Part shown: positions 23,929 through 35,515 of the stretch, one piece after another
How the letters are laid out: the number at the start of each line of letters is the position of its first letter
Position numbering within the stretch: position 1 is the stretch's first letter
NCBI RefSeq assembly: GCF_003573695.1
Contig: NC_039368.1
Coordinates: forward strand, 13,520,360-13,584,359
DNA length: 64,000 nt
Origin: Papaver somniferum
Taxonomy: Eukaryota > Streptophyta > Magnoliopsida > Ranunculales > Papaveraceae
Direction: 5' to 3'
Translations under genes and position numbers: made by a program
Notes under the pieces: generated by a model
The model's input: only the letters and a program-made list of their open reading frames with translations
What the model was told of the DNA's origin: nothing
Database searches by the model: none

Positions 23929-25454
23929 AATTACCCACACTTAGACTTTGCTAGTCCTCGAGCAAATCAATCAAAATAATTATAAAACATACATACAACT
24001 CCGTCTCGTCGAGCCTACGGTCACTTTTAGCATAAATAACAAACCTTTGAACCCCTAGGTGTCCCTAGTGGACGAGTTATAGTCTCGTGAAGGTTTACAA
24101 GAGGTTTACTTACAAAACCTATTTTTTCAACCCCATCTACCTGTGATAAATCCATGAATGAATCCAAAATGGTTGCAAGAGGAGGTACCTTGTTATGAAT
24201 CCAAATTAATATATATAAATAAGCTCTGTTAAAAAAGTCGAACAAGCCACAATCTCGGAAACTAACAAACCACAATCACAAATGAATAGATAAAGAAGAT
24301 GGAAATAAATATAGATGGTTTCGATGTTTACTAAGGTGATCGATTTTTCCCATATCCGTCTGAAGGTCGCTGCCAATGATGAACCTATGAATCCTATTGG
24401 ATTGAGCTACTGGTCTGAATTCTAATATCAACACACTGACATATACAAGGGAACCAGCAGTCAATAAACTTAAATCTAGATACACTCACTGGCATATACA
24501 AGGGAACCAGGAGTCGATTTTATTGCACCATAATTATTTTTTTTTGACATCATGATTGGATCTTGTGGATCCAAGCGCATGTTTCTTGTCAGCAGATTAC
24601 ATGATAGTTCCCTTGGATCCTGCACTCCATGCTTGCTTAGGCGACGGTGACAGGGAGAACACACACATATTGCTTTATCCAAGTGTCAAATTTATTCCGT
24701 TTGGTCAATTGGTCGGTCTCTCTCTCTTTTTTTCCCCTCTTTTTATAGTTACTCAATAACATTATTTCATCCTAACAACAATAACAAGTGGATGTTAGTG
24801 ACCCACCAAATCACATAAATATAACATAAAGGTTACAAAAGTAAAGACAGAAAGTGATATGGTGATATTCCGAGCTATGGTAATAACTTTCATATTATTT
24901 ATAACACTTGAATAATTTTGTTCCTTGTAGTTAATGGGTTCCTCAACTCCCGCAACCAAAACAGTTTCATTCACATAGATTGGTAGTGTCATCCTAAAGG
25001 CACATATTTTTATGTTTTGGAGTATCATTTTTGTTTGTTTTTTTTCATTTTTCAGTTTTCGATTTTTTATTTATTTTTTTTACTAAAAAGCATCAAACTA
25101 TAAAAACATATAAATGCTCCCCCACACTTAAACTTTACATTGTCCTCAATGTAAATTAACTCATCCAAAGTGAAGTTCAAGGTGGGAAATTACGCAAATA
25201 ATATGCAAAAACAAAGATAAAAATACTTAAAAAATAATAAAAAAGATAAAGGTAAAGATACAAAACCGGTGGGTTTCCTCCCACTTAGCGCTTGATTTAA
25301 AGTCGTCATCCCGACTATCTCCTTGCTTTCTATGACTCCTCCAGAAGGATTGCATCCACAAAATTAACTCCTTCCACCACTTCGGAAGAGAAGTTCTCAT
25401 AGTATGGTTTCAACCGGTGTCCATTAACTTTAAATTCCTTGCCTGTAGCTATGC
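23929..25454 (-). other. Non-coding stretch of the gypsy element between integrase and 3' LTR
   Basis: On the minus strand it contains GAGGACAATGTAAAG and AAGTGTGGGGGAG (near 25110-25150), wording found downstream of integrase in many plant Athila-like elements. GTGTGGGTAATT abuts the LTR as the likely polypurine tract. No envelope-like or other frame of useful length is present. Confidence 0.6.
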
Positions 25455-26275
25455 TACGAATTTACTGCATGACACATTAGTAACAATGAAAGGTCCAATC
25501 CAACGTGACCTTAATTTACCCGGAAATAATTGCAAGCGAGAATTAAACAAAGCACTTTCTGCCCAACACAAAATTGTTTTCTAGAAATCATAGTATCATG
25601 AAATGCCTTCGTTTTCTCCTTGTAAATGCGTGAGCTTTCAAATGCATCATTGCGAAGCTCCTCTAGCTCTTGGAGTTGTAACTTCCTTTGCTTTCCACCA
25701 TCCATCTCCATATTGCATTGCTTAATAGCCCAAAACGCCTTATGCTCAATCTCCACGGGTAAGTGACAAGGTTTACCATACACAAGCCTAAAAGGAGACA
25801 TCCCAATAGGTGTCTTGTATGCGGTTCTATAAGCCCACAAAGCATCATTAAGTCGCATGCTCCAATCCTTCCTTGTTGGATTCACCGTCTTCTCAAGTAT
25901 GGATTTCACCTCTCGGTTGGAAACCTCGGCTTGTCCATTTGTTTGGGGATGATAAGGTGTTGCAATCTTGTGCGACACATTGTACTTCTTCAACAAGTTT
26001 TGTAAGAACCTGTTTTTGAAGTGAGAACCCCCATCGCTAATTATGGCTCTTGGAATTCCAAACCTTGCAAAAATATTAGCTTGCACAAAATCTGAAACCA
26101 CTTTAGAATCATTAGTTGGGGTGGCCTTAGCTTCCACCCATTTAGAGACATAATCAACAACAAGTAAGATATAAAAATTCCCATGGGAGTTGACAAAAGG
26201 ACCCATAAAATCAACCCCATACATCGAAAACTTCAATAAATTGAATAAAAGTTTGTGGCATTTGATTTCGAGCAC
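25455..26275 (-). pseudogene. Gypsy integrase catalytic core and C-terminal part, frameshifted
   Basis: The frame holds a retroviral-type integrase core with DDE residues: VDFMGPF, then [20 protein letters not shown], and the Glu in [14 protein letters not shown]. The frame switches relative to the upstream zinc-binding part near 26225. A second shift near 25535 moves the C-terminal [14 protein letters not shown] motif into another frame that runs to about 25455. Both are disabling. No chromodomain is apparent. Confidence 0.85.
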
Positions 26276-27507
26276 CTAGATTGCCTGTTCTTTGGCACCT
26301 ATCACAAGTTGTACAAAATATATATGCATCCTTAAACAAGGTTGGCCAATAGAAACCGCTTTCAAGCACCTTGTGAGCGGTTCTCTTACTCCCAAAATGT
26401 CCTCCGCAAGCATAAGAGTGACAAAAAGACAATATAAAATTAAATTCACGTTCGGGAATGCACCTTCTTATTACTTGGTCGCTGCAATGTTTCCACAAGT
26501 ATGGATCATCCCATATGTATTGATTTCCTAACTTCTTAAGTTTGTCCCTCTCAGCACGAGACAAGTTCTTTGGAATTTGTTTAGACACCAAGTAATTGAC
26601 AATATCAGCATACCATAGTTCTCCAAAGGAAATTGAGAATAGTTGCTCATCCGGGAAGCTTTCACGCAATGGGATAACTTCCTTGTCCACAGCAAGATGG
26701 CTCAAGTGATCCGCAATGGTGTTCTCAATTCCTTTCTTATATTTGATTTCAAGATCAAACTCTTGCAAGAGTAAAATCCATCGTATGAGCCTCGGTTTCG
26801 CTTCTTTATTCATTAGCAAGTACGTAAGTGTTGCATGATCAGAAAAGAAAACAACTTTTGTACCTATTAGATAAGAGCGGAACTTTTTCAAAGCAAAAAC
26901 AATGGTTAATAACTCTTTTTCAGTGGTTGTGTAGTTTTGTTGGGCCTCGTTTAACGTTCTAGAAGCATAATAAATAGCATGAGGTATCTTCCCCACACGC
27001 TGCCCAAGCACCGCACCAACCGCATAATCACTAGCATCACACATAAGCTCAAAAGGCTTGCTCCAATCCGGTGGTTTAATGATAGGGGCTGAAATCAAAA
27101 TCTCTTTCAAGCGATTGAATGCCTCCACACACTTTTCATCAAAGTTAAAAACCACATCTTTTTGCAATAAATTACAAAGTGGTGACGCTATCTTGGAAAA
27201 GTCCTTGATAAACCTACGATAAAAACCTGCATGTCCAAGAAAAGATCGTATATCCCTCACCGTAGTGGGAGGGGCTAGAGCACGAATAAGGTCTATCTTA
27301 GATTTATCAACTTCCAAGCCTTGAAGATATTATATGGCCTAAAACTATGCCATGAGTTACCATAAAATGGCACTTCTCCCAATTCAGCACAAGGTTTGTT
27401 TCAACACATCGTTCAAGGATTAAAGACAAGTTGTTCAAGCAAAGGTCAAATGAATCACCAAAGGCACCAAAGTCGTCCATGAACACTTCGATTATGTTTT
27501 CAACATA
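26211..27507 (-). pseudogene. Gypsy RT thumb, RNase H and integrase zinc-binding region
   Basis: The main frame (27317-26211) starts in the RT connection region ([16 protein letters not shown]). It continues through RNase H ([40 protein letters not shown]) to the HHCC integrase zinc finger (H...H then CTTCDRCQ). Upstream, 27507-27318 encodes the catalytic FMDDFGAFGD segment and is separated by a frameshift close to 27320. It is also cut off from the RT fingers by an in-frame TAA near 27507. Confidence 0.85.
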
Positions 27508-28071
27508 TTATGAAAAGATACTAACCATACACCTTTGAAAAGTAGCTGGAGCATTGCACAAGCCAAAAGGCATCCTTCTATAAGCAAAATTACCAAAAGG
27601 ACAAGTGAAAGTGGTTTTCTCTTGGTCCTCCGGTGCTATCACAATCTGACTATAACCTGAACAGCCATCAAGGGAGCAATAGTAAGAGTGTACAGCTAAA
27701 CGTTCAAGCATTTGATCAATAAAAGGTAATGGAAAATGATCTTTCCTAGTGGTGGCATTCAATTTTCTATAATAAATACAAACCCTCCAACCGGTTTTCA
27801 CACGAGTTGGGACAAGTTCATTATTATCATTCTCCACCACCGTCACACCTGATTTCTTTGGTACCACTTGCACCGGGCTTACCCACTTGCTATCGGATAT
27901 AGGGTATATAACACCCACTTCCAAAAGCTTGAGTATTTCCTTTTTCAAAACTTTCATCATGGGAGGATTCAAACGACGTTGCGCTTCCCTTATAAGCTTT
28001 GCATCGTCCTCCAAACGAATCTTATGCATACAAACGACAGAGCTTATACCCTTGATATCAGCGATTGTCCA
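27508..28071 (-). pseudogene. Gypsy reverse transcriptase fingers and palm
   Basis: The frame shows SKWVSPVQVVPKKSG, RVCIYYRKLNATTRKDHFPLPF, LDGCSGYSQI and the MPFGLCNAPATFQRCM motif, all typical of Ty3/gypsy RT. It continues in the same frame as the protease block upstream but is separated from it by a TGA at 28072-28074. It stops before the catalytic DD. Confidence 0.85.
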
Positions 28072-29460
28072 TCAAATGGCCGTCTTGTACTTCCTTAGCA
28101 CCCTTATAAGTTTTTGCTCCTGTGATTCACTAAGCTCGTTAGAAACAATCACAGGTAACTCTTCCTTGTCACCCAAGTACAAGTACTTTAAGTGACTTGG
28201 GAGAGGTTTCAATTCTAATTTTGGAGATTTAACAATGGATGGTAAAAGTTTTTCATCGCTGCACGGTAAAGAAATAAAAGAGATATTATGAGTTTCCGGG
28301 CATCCTTGTAGTGAATTAAGATCACCAAGGGATTCCTTGACTTCATTACCACACTCTACACCATTATCCATGGATGTAGTTAATACGGTTTCCAAAGCAT
28401 CGCCACCATTCAATTCAAAAACTTGTTGTGCTAATGTATCCATAAAATCAATGGAGAAACAAGAGTAGACATCACTAGGATATCTCATCGTCTTAAAAAT
28501 GTTGAAACGTATTATTTCTCCATCAAACTCCATAGTTAGCGTCCCCTTATCCACATCAATAATGGTTTTCGCCGTTTTCATGAAGGAACGCCCAAGTAGC
28601 AATAGAAGAGACGAGTCCGGTGAACCTTCATTCATCTCTAACACGCAAAAGTCAACTGGAAATACAATTTGATTAACATGCACAAGAACATCCTCAACAA
28701 TACCCATTGGGTAAACATTAGAGCGATCGGCTAATTGCAACACAATTCCAAACTTTTTAAGAGGACCTAACTCAAGTGAATTATACATGGACACAGGCAC
28801 AACATTAACGGATGCACCTAAATCCCACATAGCTTTGTTAAATGTAGTGTTACCAATTGTGACGAGAATGTCAAAGCTACCCGGATCCTTGCATTTCAGT
28901 GGGAGTTTGTGTTGTAAGATTGTCGAAGCATTCTCCCCCACAATTAGCACTTCACTGTCTTTGAGCCTTTTCTTGTTGGTACACAAGTCCTTCAACACCT
29001 TTGCATACTTTGGCATTTGCTTTATAGCATCTACGAGCGGTATGTTCACATGAATCTTTCTTAGAACGTCTAAAATCTCCTTTTCTAGTTCCTCCATCTT
29101 GGACTTTGCGAATCTGCGAGGGAAAGGTAAAAGAGGAACATAAGTAGAAACCGGAGTTTTAGAGTTAGAAATAGGTACCTCAGAAGTTTGGGGAGACTCC
29201 ACATTTTTCTCCTCCAAAACAGGTTCCTTTGGTGTTTCCACCTTGCCCGAATCAGTAACTTCGGGTTGCACAAGTTGTGTACCACTTCTCAATGTAATAG
29301 CATTCACATCCCTTTTTGGGTTAATAGGTTGAGAAGGGAGTTTCCCACTATTTTGTGCCTTTAATTGATTCAACTCAATAGCAATAAAACCAACTTGAGT
29401 TTGCAACTCCTTAACCGTGCTCTCCTTCCTTTGCATAAAAGATTTCAGCAACTCTTCCAT
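28072..29460 (-). pseudogene. Gypsy protease region
   Basis: The frame includes the aspartic protease active site in the DLGASVNVVP form typical of Athila-like elements (near 28800), then GRSFMKTAKTIIDV as the flap/second conserved region. About 150 residues of low-complexity Pro/Glu-rich linker precede it. It overlaps the gag frame by 16 bases in a different reading frame. By comparison with the continuous gag-pol usual in this lineage, this is probably a one-base deletion, but a programmed shift cannot be excluded. Confidence 0.8.
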
Positions 29461-30650
29461 ACTTGACCCTGATTTTGAGGTTGTTGTTGTTGTTGTTGTG
29501 GTTGGTGAAATTGTTGACGCGGCTGGAATTGTTGTTCTTGAGGTTGAAATCCACTCGGATGGTTGAAATTAGGTTGTTGAACCGCTCCTTTCTTGTTCGC
29601 ATAGCTAAAATTGGGGTGATCTCTCCATCCCGTATTGTAAGTATTGGAGTAGGGATCATACCGTCTTTGCTGATTTGGGAAGATCACATTAGCTTGTTCA
29701 TTGGAGTCTTCATACCCTTGAGGAGAACTTGGTATCATCGCGGCTGCAACTTGTTGCATCATAGCTGTCATGTTACCCATTTGTTGACGAAGTTCCTCCA
29801 CCTCACTCACTTCATTTACTCTCCTAAGAAGCACATCTGAACCACAACTCAAGAATTGTTGGGAGTTTGCTGCCTTGTTTTCAATCAATCTTCTAGTTTG
29901 TTCCACCGTTTTGCTCACTAGTGCACCACCACCCGCAGCGTCAAGAAGATTCATATCGCTTGATTGGAGTCTTTCATAGAAGTATTGGATAATCATCGCG
30001 TCGCTGAATTGATGGTGAAGGCAGCTTGCCACCAATCTCTTGTATCGTTCCCAACATTCGTATAAAGATTCTCCCACATTTTGCTTCATCCCGCAAATGT
30101 CTTTGCGAAATTGAGTAGCCTTTGATGCAGGAAAATACCTCTCTAAAAAGAGTTTCTTCAACCCATTCCATGTTGTGATATTTTCGGGAGGTAAATAACA
30201 CAACCAATCCTTAGCACCATCCATCAACAAGAATCGAAAAACTTTCAACATTGCACCATCCGCTTCAATATCCGCTGGAAGCATGCCCGTGACAATGGTG
30301 TCGAAGTACATAAGATGCTTGTTTGGGTCTTCATTCACCATGCCATGGAACTTTGGTAATTCTCTAAGCAACCCCTGCTTGATCTCGAAAGTAGAGTTTG
30401 TTTGAATACACCCTTGTTGTGTATCCAACTTGTGAGATGCCAAGTCATTGAGTGTACGATTTGCATCACTCATTGCTTCTTCTTCTTCTTCTTCTTCAAA
30501 AGGTGGTTCTTGTTCAACCGGTTCCTCTGTTCTAGAACTTCTTGTTGTAACTCTTCTTCCACTTCTAACTGTTGTTCTTCCACTGTACCTTGACTTGGTT
30601 GGAGTATTGTGCCTCTTCGAGTGGCTATTCCGCACCTTGGATAGTTCCAA
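29445..30650 (-). CDS. Gypsy gag
   Basis: A 401-residue frame with a basic Arg/Ser/Thr-rich N-terminus, an acidic EEEEEEE stretch, and a Retrotrans_gag capsid domain at about residues 95-220 (HLMYFDTIVTGMLP, LLMDGAKDWLCYLP, LFLERYFPASKATQF, GESLYECWERYKRL). The C-terminus is Gln-rich (QPQQQQQQPQNQG) with no CCHC zinc knuckle, as is usual in Athila-like gags. The gag itself appears unbroken until it runs out of frame with the protease. Confidence 0.85.
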   Translation of the reverse strand: MELSKVRNSHSKRHNTPTKSRYSGRTTVRSGRRVTTRSSRTEEPVEQEPPFEEEEEEEAMSDANRTLNDLASHKLDTQQGCIQTNSTFEIKQGLLRELPKFHGMVNEDPNKHLMYFDTIVTGMLPADIEADGAMLKVFRFLLMDGAKDWLCYLPPENITTWNGLKKLFLERYFPASKATQFRKDICGMKQNVGESLYECWERYKRLVASCLHHQFSDAMIIQYFYERLQSSDMNLLDAAGGGALVSKTVEQTRRLIENKAANSQQFLSCGSDVLLRRVNEVSEVEELRQQMGNMTAMMQQVAAAMIPSSPQGYEDSNEQANVIFPNQQRRYDPYSNTYNTGWRDHPNFSYANKKGAVQQPNFNHPSGFQPQEQQFQPRQQFHQPQQQQQQPQNQGQVWKSC

Positions 30651-30783
30651 TCTTTAGAAGCCAGGGATTAGGTACCTGAAACAATTCTCGCAAACAAGTG
30701 AGAAACAAGACAAGAAACAAAAAGCAAATATGGAAGCAGAAGTAATGATAAGAAACTAAAAACTTAATAACAAGCTGTATGCC

Positions 30784-30804
30784 TCCCCGGAAACGACGCC
30801 AAAA
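30784..30804 (-). other. Primer-binding site, tRNA-Asp-like
   Basis: On the minus strand TTTGGCGTCGTTTCCGGGGA lies three to four bases after the 5' LTR end. Athila-type elements have TGGCGCCGTTGCCGGGGA here, complementary to tRNA-Asp; this copy has two differences. Confidence 0.75.
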
Positions 30805-30806
30805 TT

Positions 30807-33800
30807 TGATCGGTTGTCAGCCGTCAAATATAATTTCACTTTCTTACTTAATTACAATAAATATAATATGTGGTAGGAAAGAATTCGTATCCACAGAGAG
30901 GCTTTTGTTGTTATAAAATTTTAGTTTCTTAAGTAACCAAGGGGGGATTTTTGTTGTTTTAGTAAAGCAAATAAAATAATTGAAAGCAATAAAGATAATT
31001 TGATTAATCAATAAGGAGAAGATATTGGTCACGAGATAGTATCATTCACAAACATGTATTTTCATCAATGACTAGAATTGATAATTTAATCTTTCATCTA
31101 TTAAAAGCCCTAGGATACCTTGATCGAAAGAATATCCCGCTAATTCCCTAATTTCATCACAACCACATTAAAAGATGCATATGTGAATTCTTCCTAGAAA
31201 GTAACCCAAAGTGTAAAAGCACAATTAAGTTTAACTCCCTAAAAGCTTTAAGATTTATGGAATACGACTAATCAAAGTAATCAAACGTGTAAAAGCACTA
31301 ATTCGATTTAACCAAGGTGATGATTCATATGTGACTAGTAGGATATATCGCTACAAGCACTACCCACAATTGTATGCTACTTAAAATCAGGGACAAACAA
31401 TAGCTTTAGAGATGAATGCAAATCGGATTGATTCCGGACTCAACCAATCAAACAATCAAATCTTATAACACTATTAACCATGAATCATAAACAATAAAGT
31501 ATTGAGACAAAACTAATCCATAGATTCAAATAACATGCTTGAGAAATCAACTTTTATCCCATAACCAATAGTTGTATTTAGTTACTCATAATAATGGGGT
31601 TCATCATAATCATAATCAATAAAATAAAAAAGATGAAAATAAAAAAAAGCAAACCCTAGAAGAAGTTCTCTCCAAAGCTCCAAGTAGAAAAAATAATACG
31701 TGATATCCAAGTTGTAGAAGTCTTTCTTTTATAATCCTTTGCTTCCCAAAATTAGGTCTAGTCTTCAAAGTCCATTAGATAAAAATTCACCAAGCCCATA
31801 TGTGAGAAAAACCCATGTAAAAATTCTGCCAAAAACATGTCGCCGGAAAGTTGGTACCAGCTAGGGGTGTAAATTGGGCCGGGCCGGGCAGCCGGGCCTA
31901 TTTATTAAATGGGACGGTATAGGGCGGACCGGAACATCTCTTATCCATGAAATTAAAAGGGCCGGACGGGCAGGGTTGTTTATCTACAATTAGTACCCAT
32001 GGCCTACCCAAGCCTGTTTTGTAATTTGGGCTCGGGCGGGTAGGGCCTGGAGGGCCTTGAATATTACAAACAAATATATATTATACATATATATTGTTAA
32101 AAATAAAAAGAAATTAGTAATAATACACAAGTTTTACTTAAAATTAATAATCAAATACGAGAATTGAGATGGGAATAAGATAAACCAAACTTCCTATAAT
32201 CTTTCCTGAATTGAATCATCAGAAAAGGAAACTGCCTTAAATTTTGCTCAATATTTTCTCTATATGGTTAACAAAATTAGACTCCTATGGAATAAAAGTT
32301 AAGAAATACATATGAAAACTATGAGGGTTGACTGTATTAAGTATATATACCAAGTATATTGTAGGATAAAACAAATGAGAACAGTCACTTAGGCTAGGTA
32401 AATGGATAATACTAGCGGGCTAACATGGCGGATAACATTGAGGGGATAATAGGGAGGGTATTGGGTCGGGCAAGAAAATTTGAATTGTGGCCTGTGCCCG
32501 CCCTCTTATTTAAATGGGCTAGGTCGGGCCAGCCCGTAAAGGGCCACGGTCACCCATGGGCTATCATGGGACAGGACGGACGGTACTGGGCCTCGGGATG
32601 CCGGGCAAAATTTACACCCCTAGTACCAGCGTCGGAAATTGGCCGGCCAAGTGATCGGAAAACAGCTCAGGTGACCGGCAAAGTCCACCCGGTCACCGGT
32701 CAAATGGGTCAAATCAAGACCAGTCAGCTGAGTCACAACCGAGTCATCTGGTCAACTCAGTCTAGGATGAGTCAGCTGCTAGTCAGATAAGTAATGTCTG
32801 AGTCAGAGGCTAACTCAGCTAGGCCAATGCCATCTTGCACAGGCTGATTCATTCATGCGCCATGTTGATGCTTCATTCTTGCATTTCAGCTCTGCAACTT
32901 GAGAACTGCACACAACCACTTCTGCATTTCTGTAACAGCATCCTTTCAACACAACATCATTCCTTTCCCTGTAATGAACAACATTCTTCTTTGTAATTTC
33001 CCAGCCACGGCACCTGCAACTGCAATTGCACAATCTTGCTCCTACAATCTCAGCCCTGCGATACCAATAACCATTAACAACATCAGCCTCGAATATTCTG
33101 CAGCTTCTCTTCAATGCCATCAGACCCATCTTAATCATCATATAATAGCAAGCACCTCCAACTCTTCCTGTAGCTTCATTTGCAGCTGCACATCACTATT
33201 GCTTCCCATTCGCAGTCTCCTTCACAGCACACAACGATTCACACTTCAGAACACCATTTCATTTTCTAGCCATTCTCAATATCTTCTGGTACACCACCTA
33301 CAGAGAACCTCCAGCTCAAACCACCATTTGCAGCTCCTCTTCTTCTGCAATCTTTGTTCAAGCATCAGATTCTTCCAATCTAGCATGCCCATTTCAGTCC
33401 CATGGCAACATTGTAACCAGCTCTCTCTCTTCCTGCAGCAACCAACACACAGTTTAAGTCCACCCACATACCACCTTTCTCAGCACATTCTGCAACATAA
33501 CCACAGGCCAATCTACCATCTGAACTCCACCATGCTCAACTGCATCAATTCCCAGATTCTGCAGCTTCATGACCATTGCATCACCAACATTTGTCTCAGC
33601 CGAGGCACCTGCAATCATCCTCAAACCCCTCTTAGCAGCCTCACGCCATTCTTCGCAACTCAGTCAAGCACCACCTGAACTTTCAGTTCCTTGACAGCTT
33701 CATTACCTCCTGAACTTATCAGAATCCCCGTGTAAAATCATTCACAGCTATATTCTCTTCCTCCAGCTCAATTCCAGTTAATTTATGTCTTGAAATTCAG

Positions 33801-35510
33801 CTCCAAATCAAACCCAGTTCAGCTCAAATCCTGTAAAACGATCCACCAACACAAATTCGAGCCACTGATTCACATAAACACCCAACAAAACTCACGTCTT
33901 CCGTAGCTTCTCTCAATTGAATTCATGGCTTCACAATATCCCCTTTATCTGTCGAGAACCCCGTGTGTAAACACCCATTGTAACTCCTCAGAAATTAGAC
34001 ATAGAAATGTCATATTCCAGCTGAATTCCAACTCAAAACTTCGCCTAAACAACACATCTGGCCCTGCCATTCCTAGTATGTGTTGATTGCTCTCAACTCC
34101 TGCGAAATCCACTCACCAGTCACAGCAGCAACAACATCAAGTATCAGTCTTGTTCATTGATTTTCCGGCAGCATTACAAGCTTGGAACTCAACCAAAACT
34201 CCTTTCAGTTGAATTCCTCACTGAACCCTTTAAACAACCACACAAATTCGATCAGAGCAGCATCATATTTCAGCTGCAATTGAGCTCAGAACTTAACCCA
34301 TTCTCCTCCAATTCGAAGTAGCAACACCATCTGAGAACTACCATCACTGTAACTCCTGTAGCTTCACAATTACCATTTCATCTCAACCCAACCCAGCAAC
34401 ACTTATATGTCAGCATCAGCTTCAACATTAAGCCATAATTCTCAGTACCCATCTTCTTTTGTGATCTTCATAGCTTTCTTCTCTTAGCAGCACATGCATT
34501 CTATCTCCATCTCATCCTTGTACTCTCTTAGCAGCTGCAGCTAGGAATCAAACCTGAAACAAACCCATCTATCTCTTTTCATCACATTCCAACCCCTAAT
34601 TTCAGAACTCCAAATCCATTTCTTAACTTCAATCTCTCAAATTCAAATCTGCGACATCGACCACCATCTTCTGTAATTTCTGCTCAATCCAGCAACAGAA
34701 ACTTATGTCATCTCTCTTTGATCTCTGTCTGTAAATCCACTTCTGAATCTCGACCCCCACAGCATCAGATCCCCATCGATCTCAATCATCAGTTGCAGAC
34801 TTAAATTCCTCCTGCTGATTCTCTCAATTTCTCCATGAACTCTCACATCGATTCCTCTCTCTGATGAAGCTGCCATATCTGTTCTCTCTTTCTCGATCTC
34901 TCTCTTTCTCTGAGCTTTATGTGCCGCCATAGATTCAGAAATGAAGCTAATGATGAGAAGAAATGATTACTCACTCAATTTTAGGTTTTGCTGTAGGAAA
35001 TGAGAAAGGATACATCCACTCAGGTAAGACTAGATAAGGGGTACCCAAATGACTCTAGGCACCCTCAAATTTGATATGAGCCATAAAAGAATGACATCTC
35101 TTTTTCCTCATCTGTAGTCCCGATAGCGCGTGCTCCAGAAATGACATTTTTGATCTTCTTTGAATTCTTTCACCAACAACATCTGTCTCCTACTTCTCAT
35201 ATTCACTTCTTCTCTTCAATGTCTCTTCATCACTAAAGTCGTCGTGCTTTTCAGACAGAAATTTGCATCACTAAAGTCGACATACTTTTCAGACAGAGAT
35301 GAAGAATTAAAAGCAAATAATGAGAAATATCTGCATCCAATAGCAGTTGCACCTTTTTGCCTTTTAAGTGCGTTTCTTCTTCTTTTGTTCCAAATGACTC
35401 CAAAGTACCTAAATACTCAAAAGCAAACATAAGATACATAATTTACAAGAAAATTAAGCAAAGAAAGCATAAACAATAGATATAAAATTAGATATTTTAA
35501 ACACCTATCA
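30807..35510 (-). repeat. 5' LTR of the gypsy element, interrupted by a hAT-type element
   Basis: It is colinear with 18277-23928. It holds the 761-bp insertion at 31862-32622. An open frame of 259 codons (32899-33678, plus strand) lies inside this LTR, antisense to the element; its counterpart in the other LTR is broken into two frames. Confidence 0.9.
31854..32630. mobile_element. Non-autonomous hAT-type element, 761 bp, with 8-bp duplication
   Basis: Terminal inverted repeats TAGGGGTGTAAATT (31862 onward) and AATTTACACCCCTA (ending 32622) are flanked by the 8-bp duplication GTACCAGC (31854-31861 and 32623-32630). Eight-base duplications and TAGGGGTG ends are hAT hallmarks. Subterminal GGGCCGGGC-type words occur at both ends, a usual pattern for transposase binding. 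No transposase is encoded. Confidence 0.85.
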
Positions 35511-35515
35511 GGAAT
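35511..35515. repeat. Target-site duplication GGAAT (right copy)
   Basis: It matches 18272-18276 and marks the right boundary of the gypsy element. Confidence 0.9.

Larger units (their letters stand above)
18277..35510 (-). mobile_element. Ty3/gypsy retrotransposon, Athila-like, with ~3.9-kb LTRs
   Basis: The order on the minus strand is 5' LTR (35510-30807), primer site, gag, protease, RT, RNase H, integrase, non-coding stretch, 3' LTR (23928-18277). The primer site TTTGGCGTCGTTTCCGGGGA closely resembles the tRNA-Asp type used by Athila elements. Gag-PR-RT-RH-INT order and a DLGAS protease motif agree with that lineage. After subtracting later insertions both LTRs are about 3.94 kb, unusually long. 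The polyprotein has at least six lesions (see the coding entries), so the copy is dead. No envelope-like frame is visible between integrase and the 3' LTR. Confidence 0.9.
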
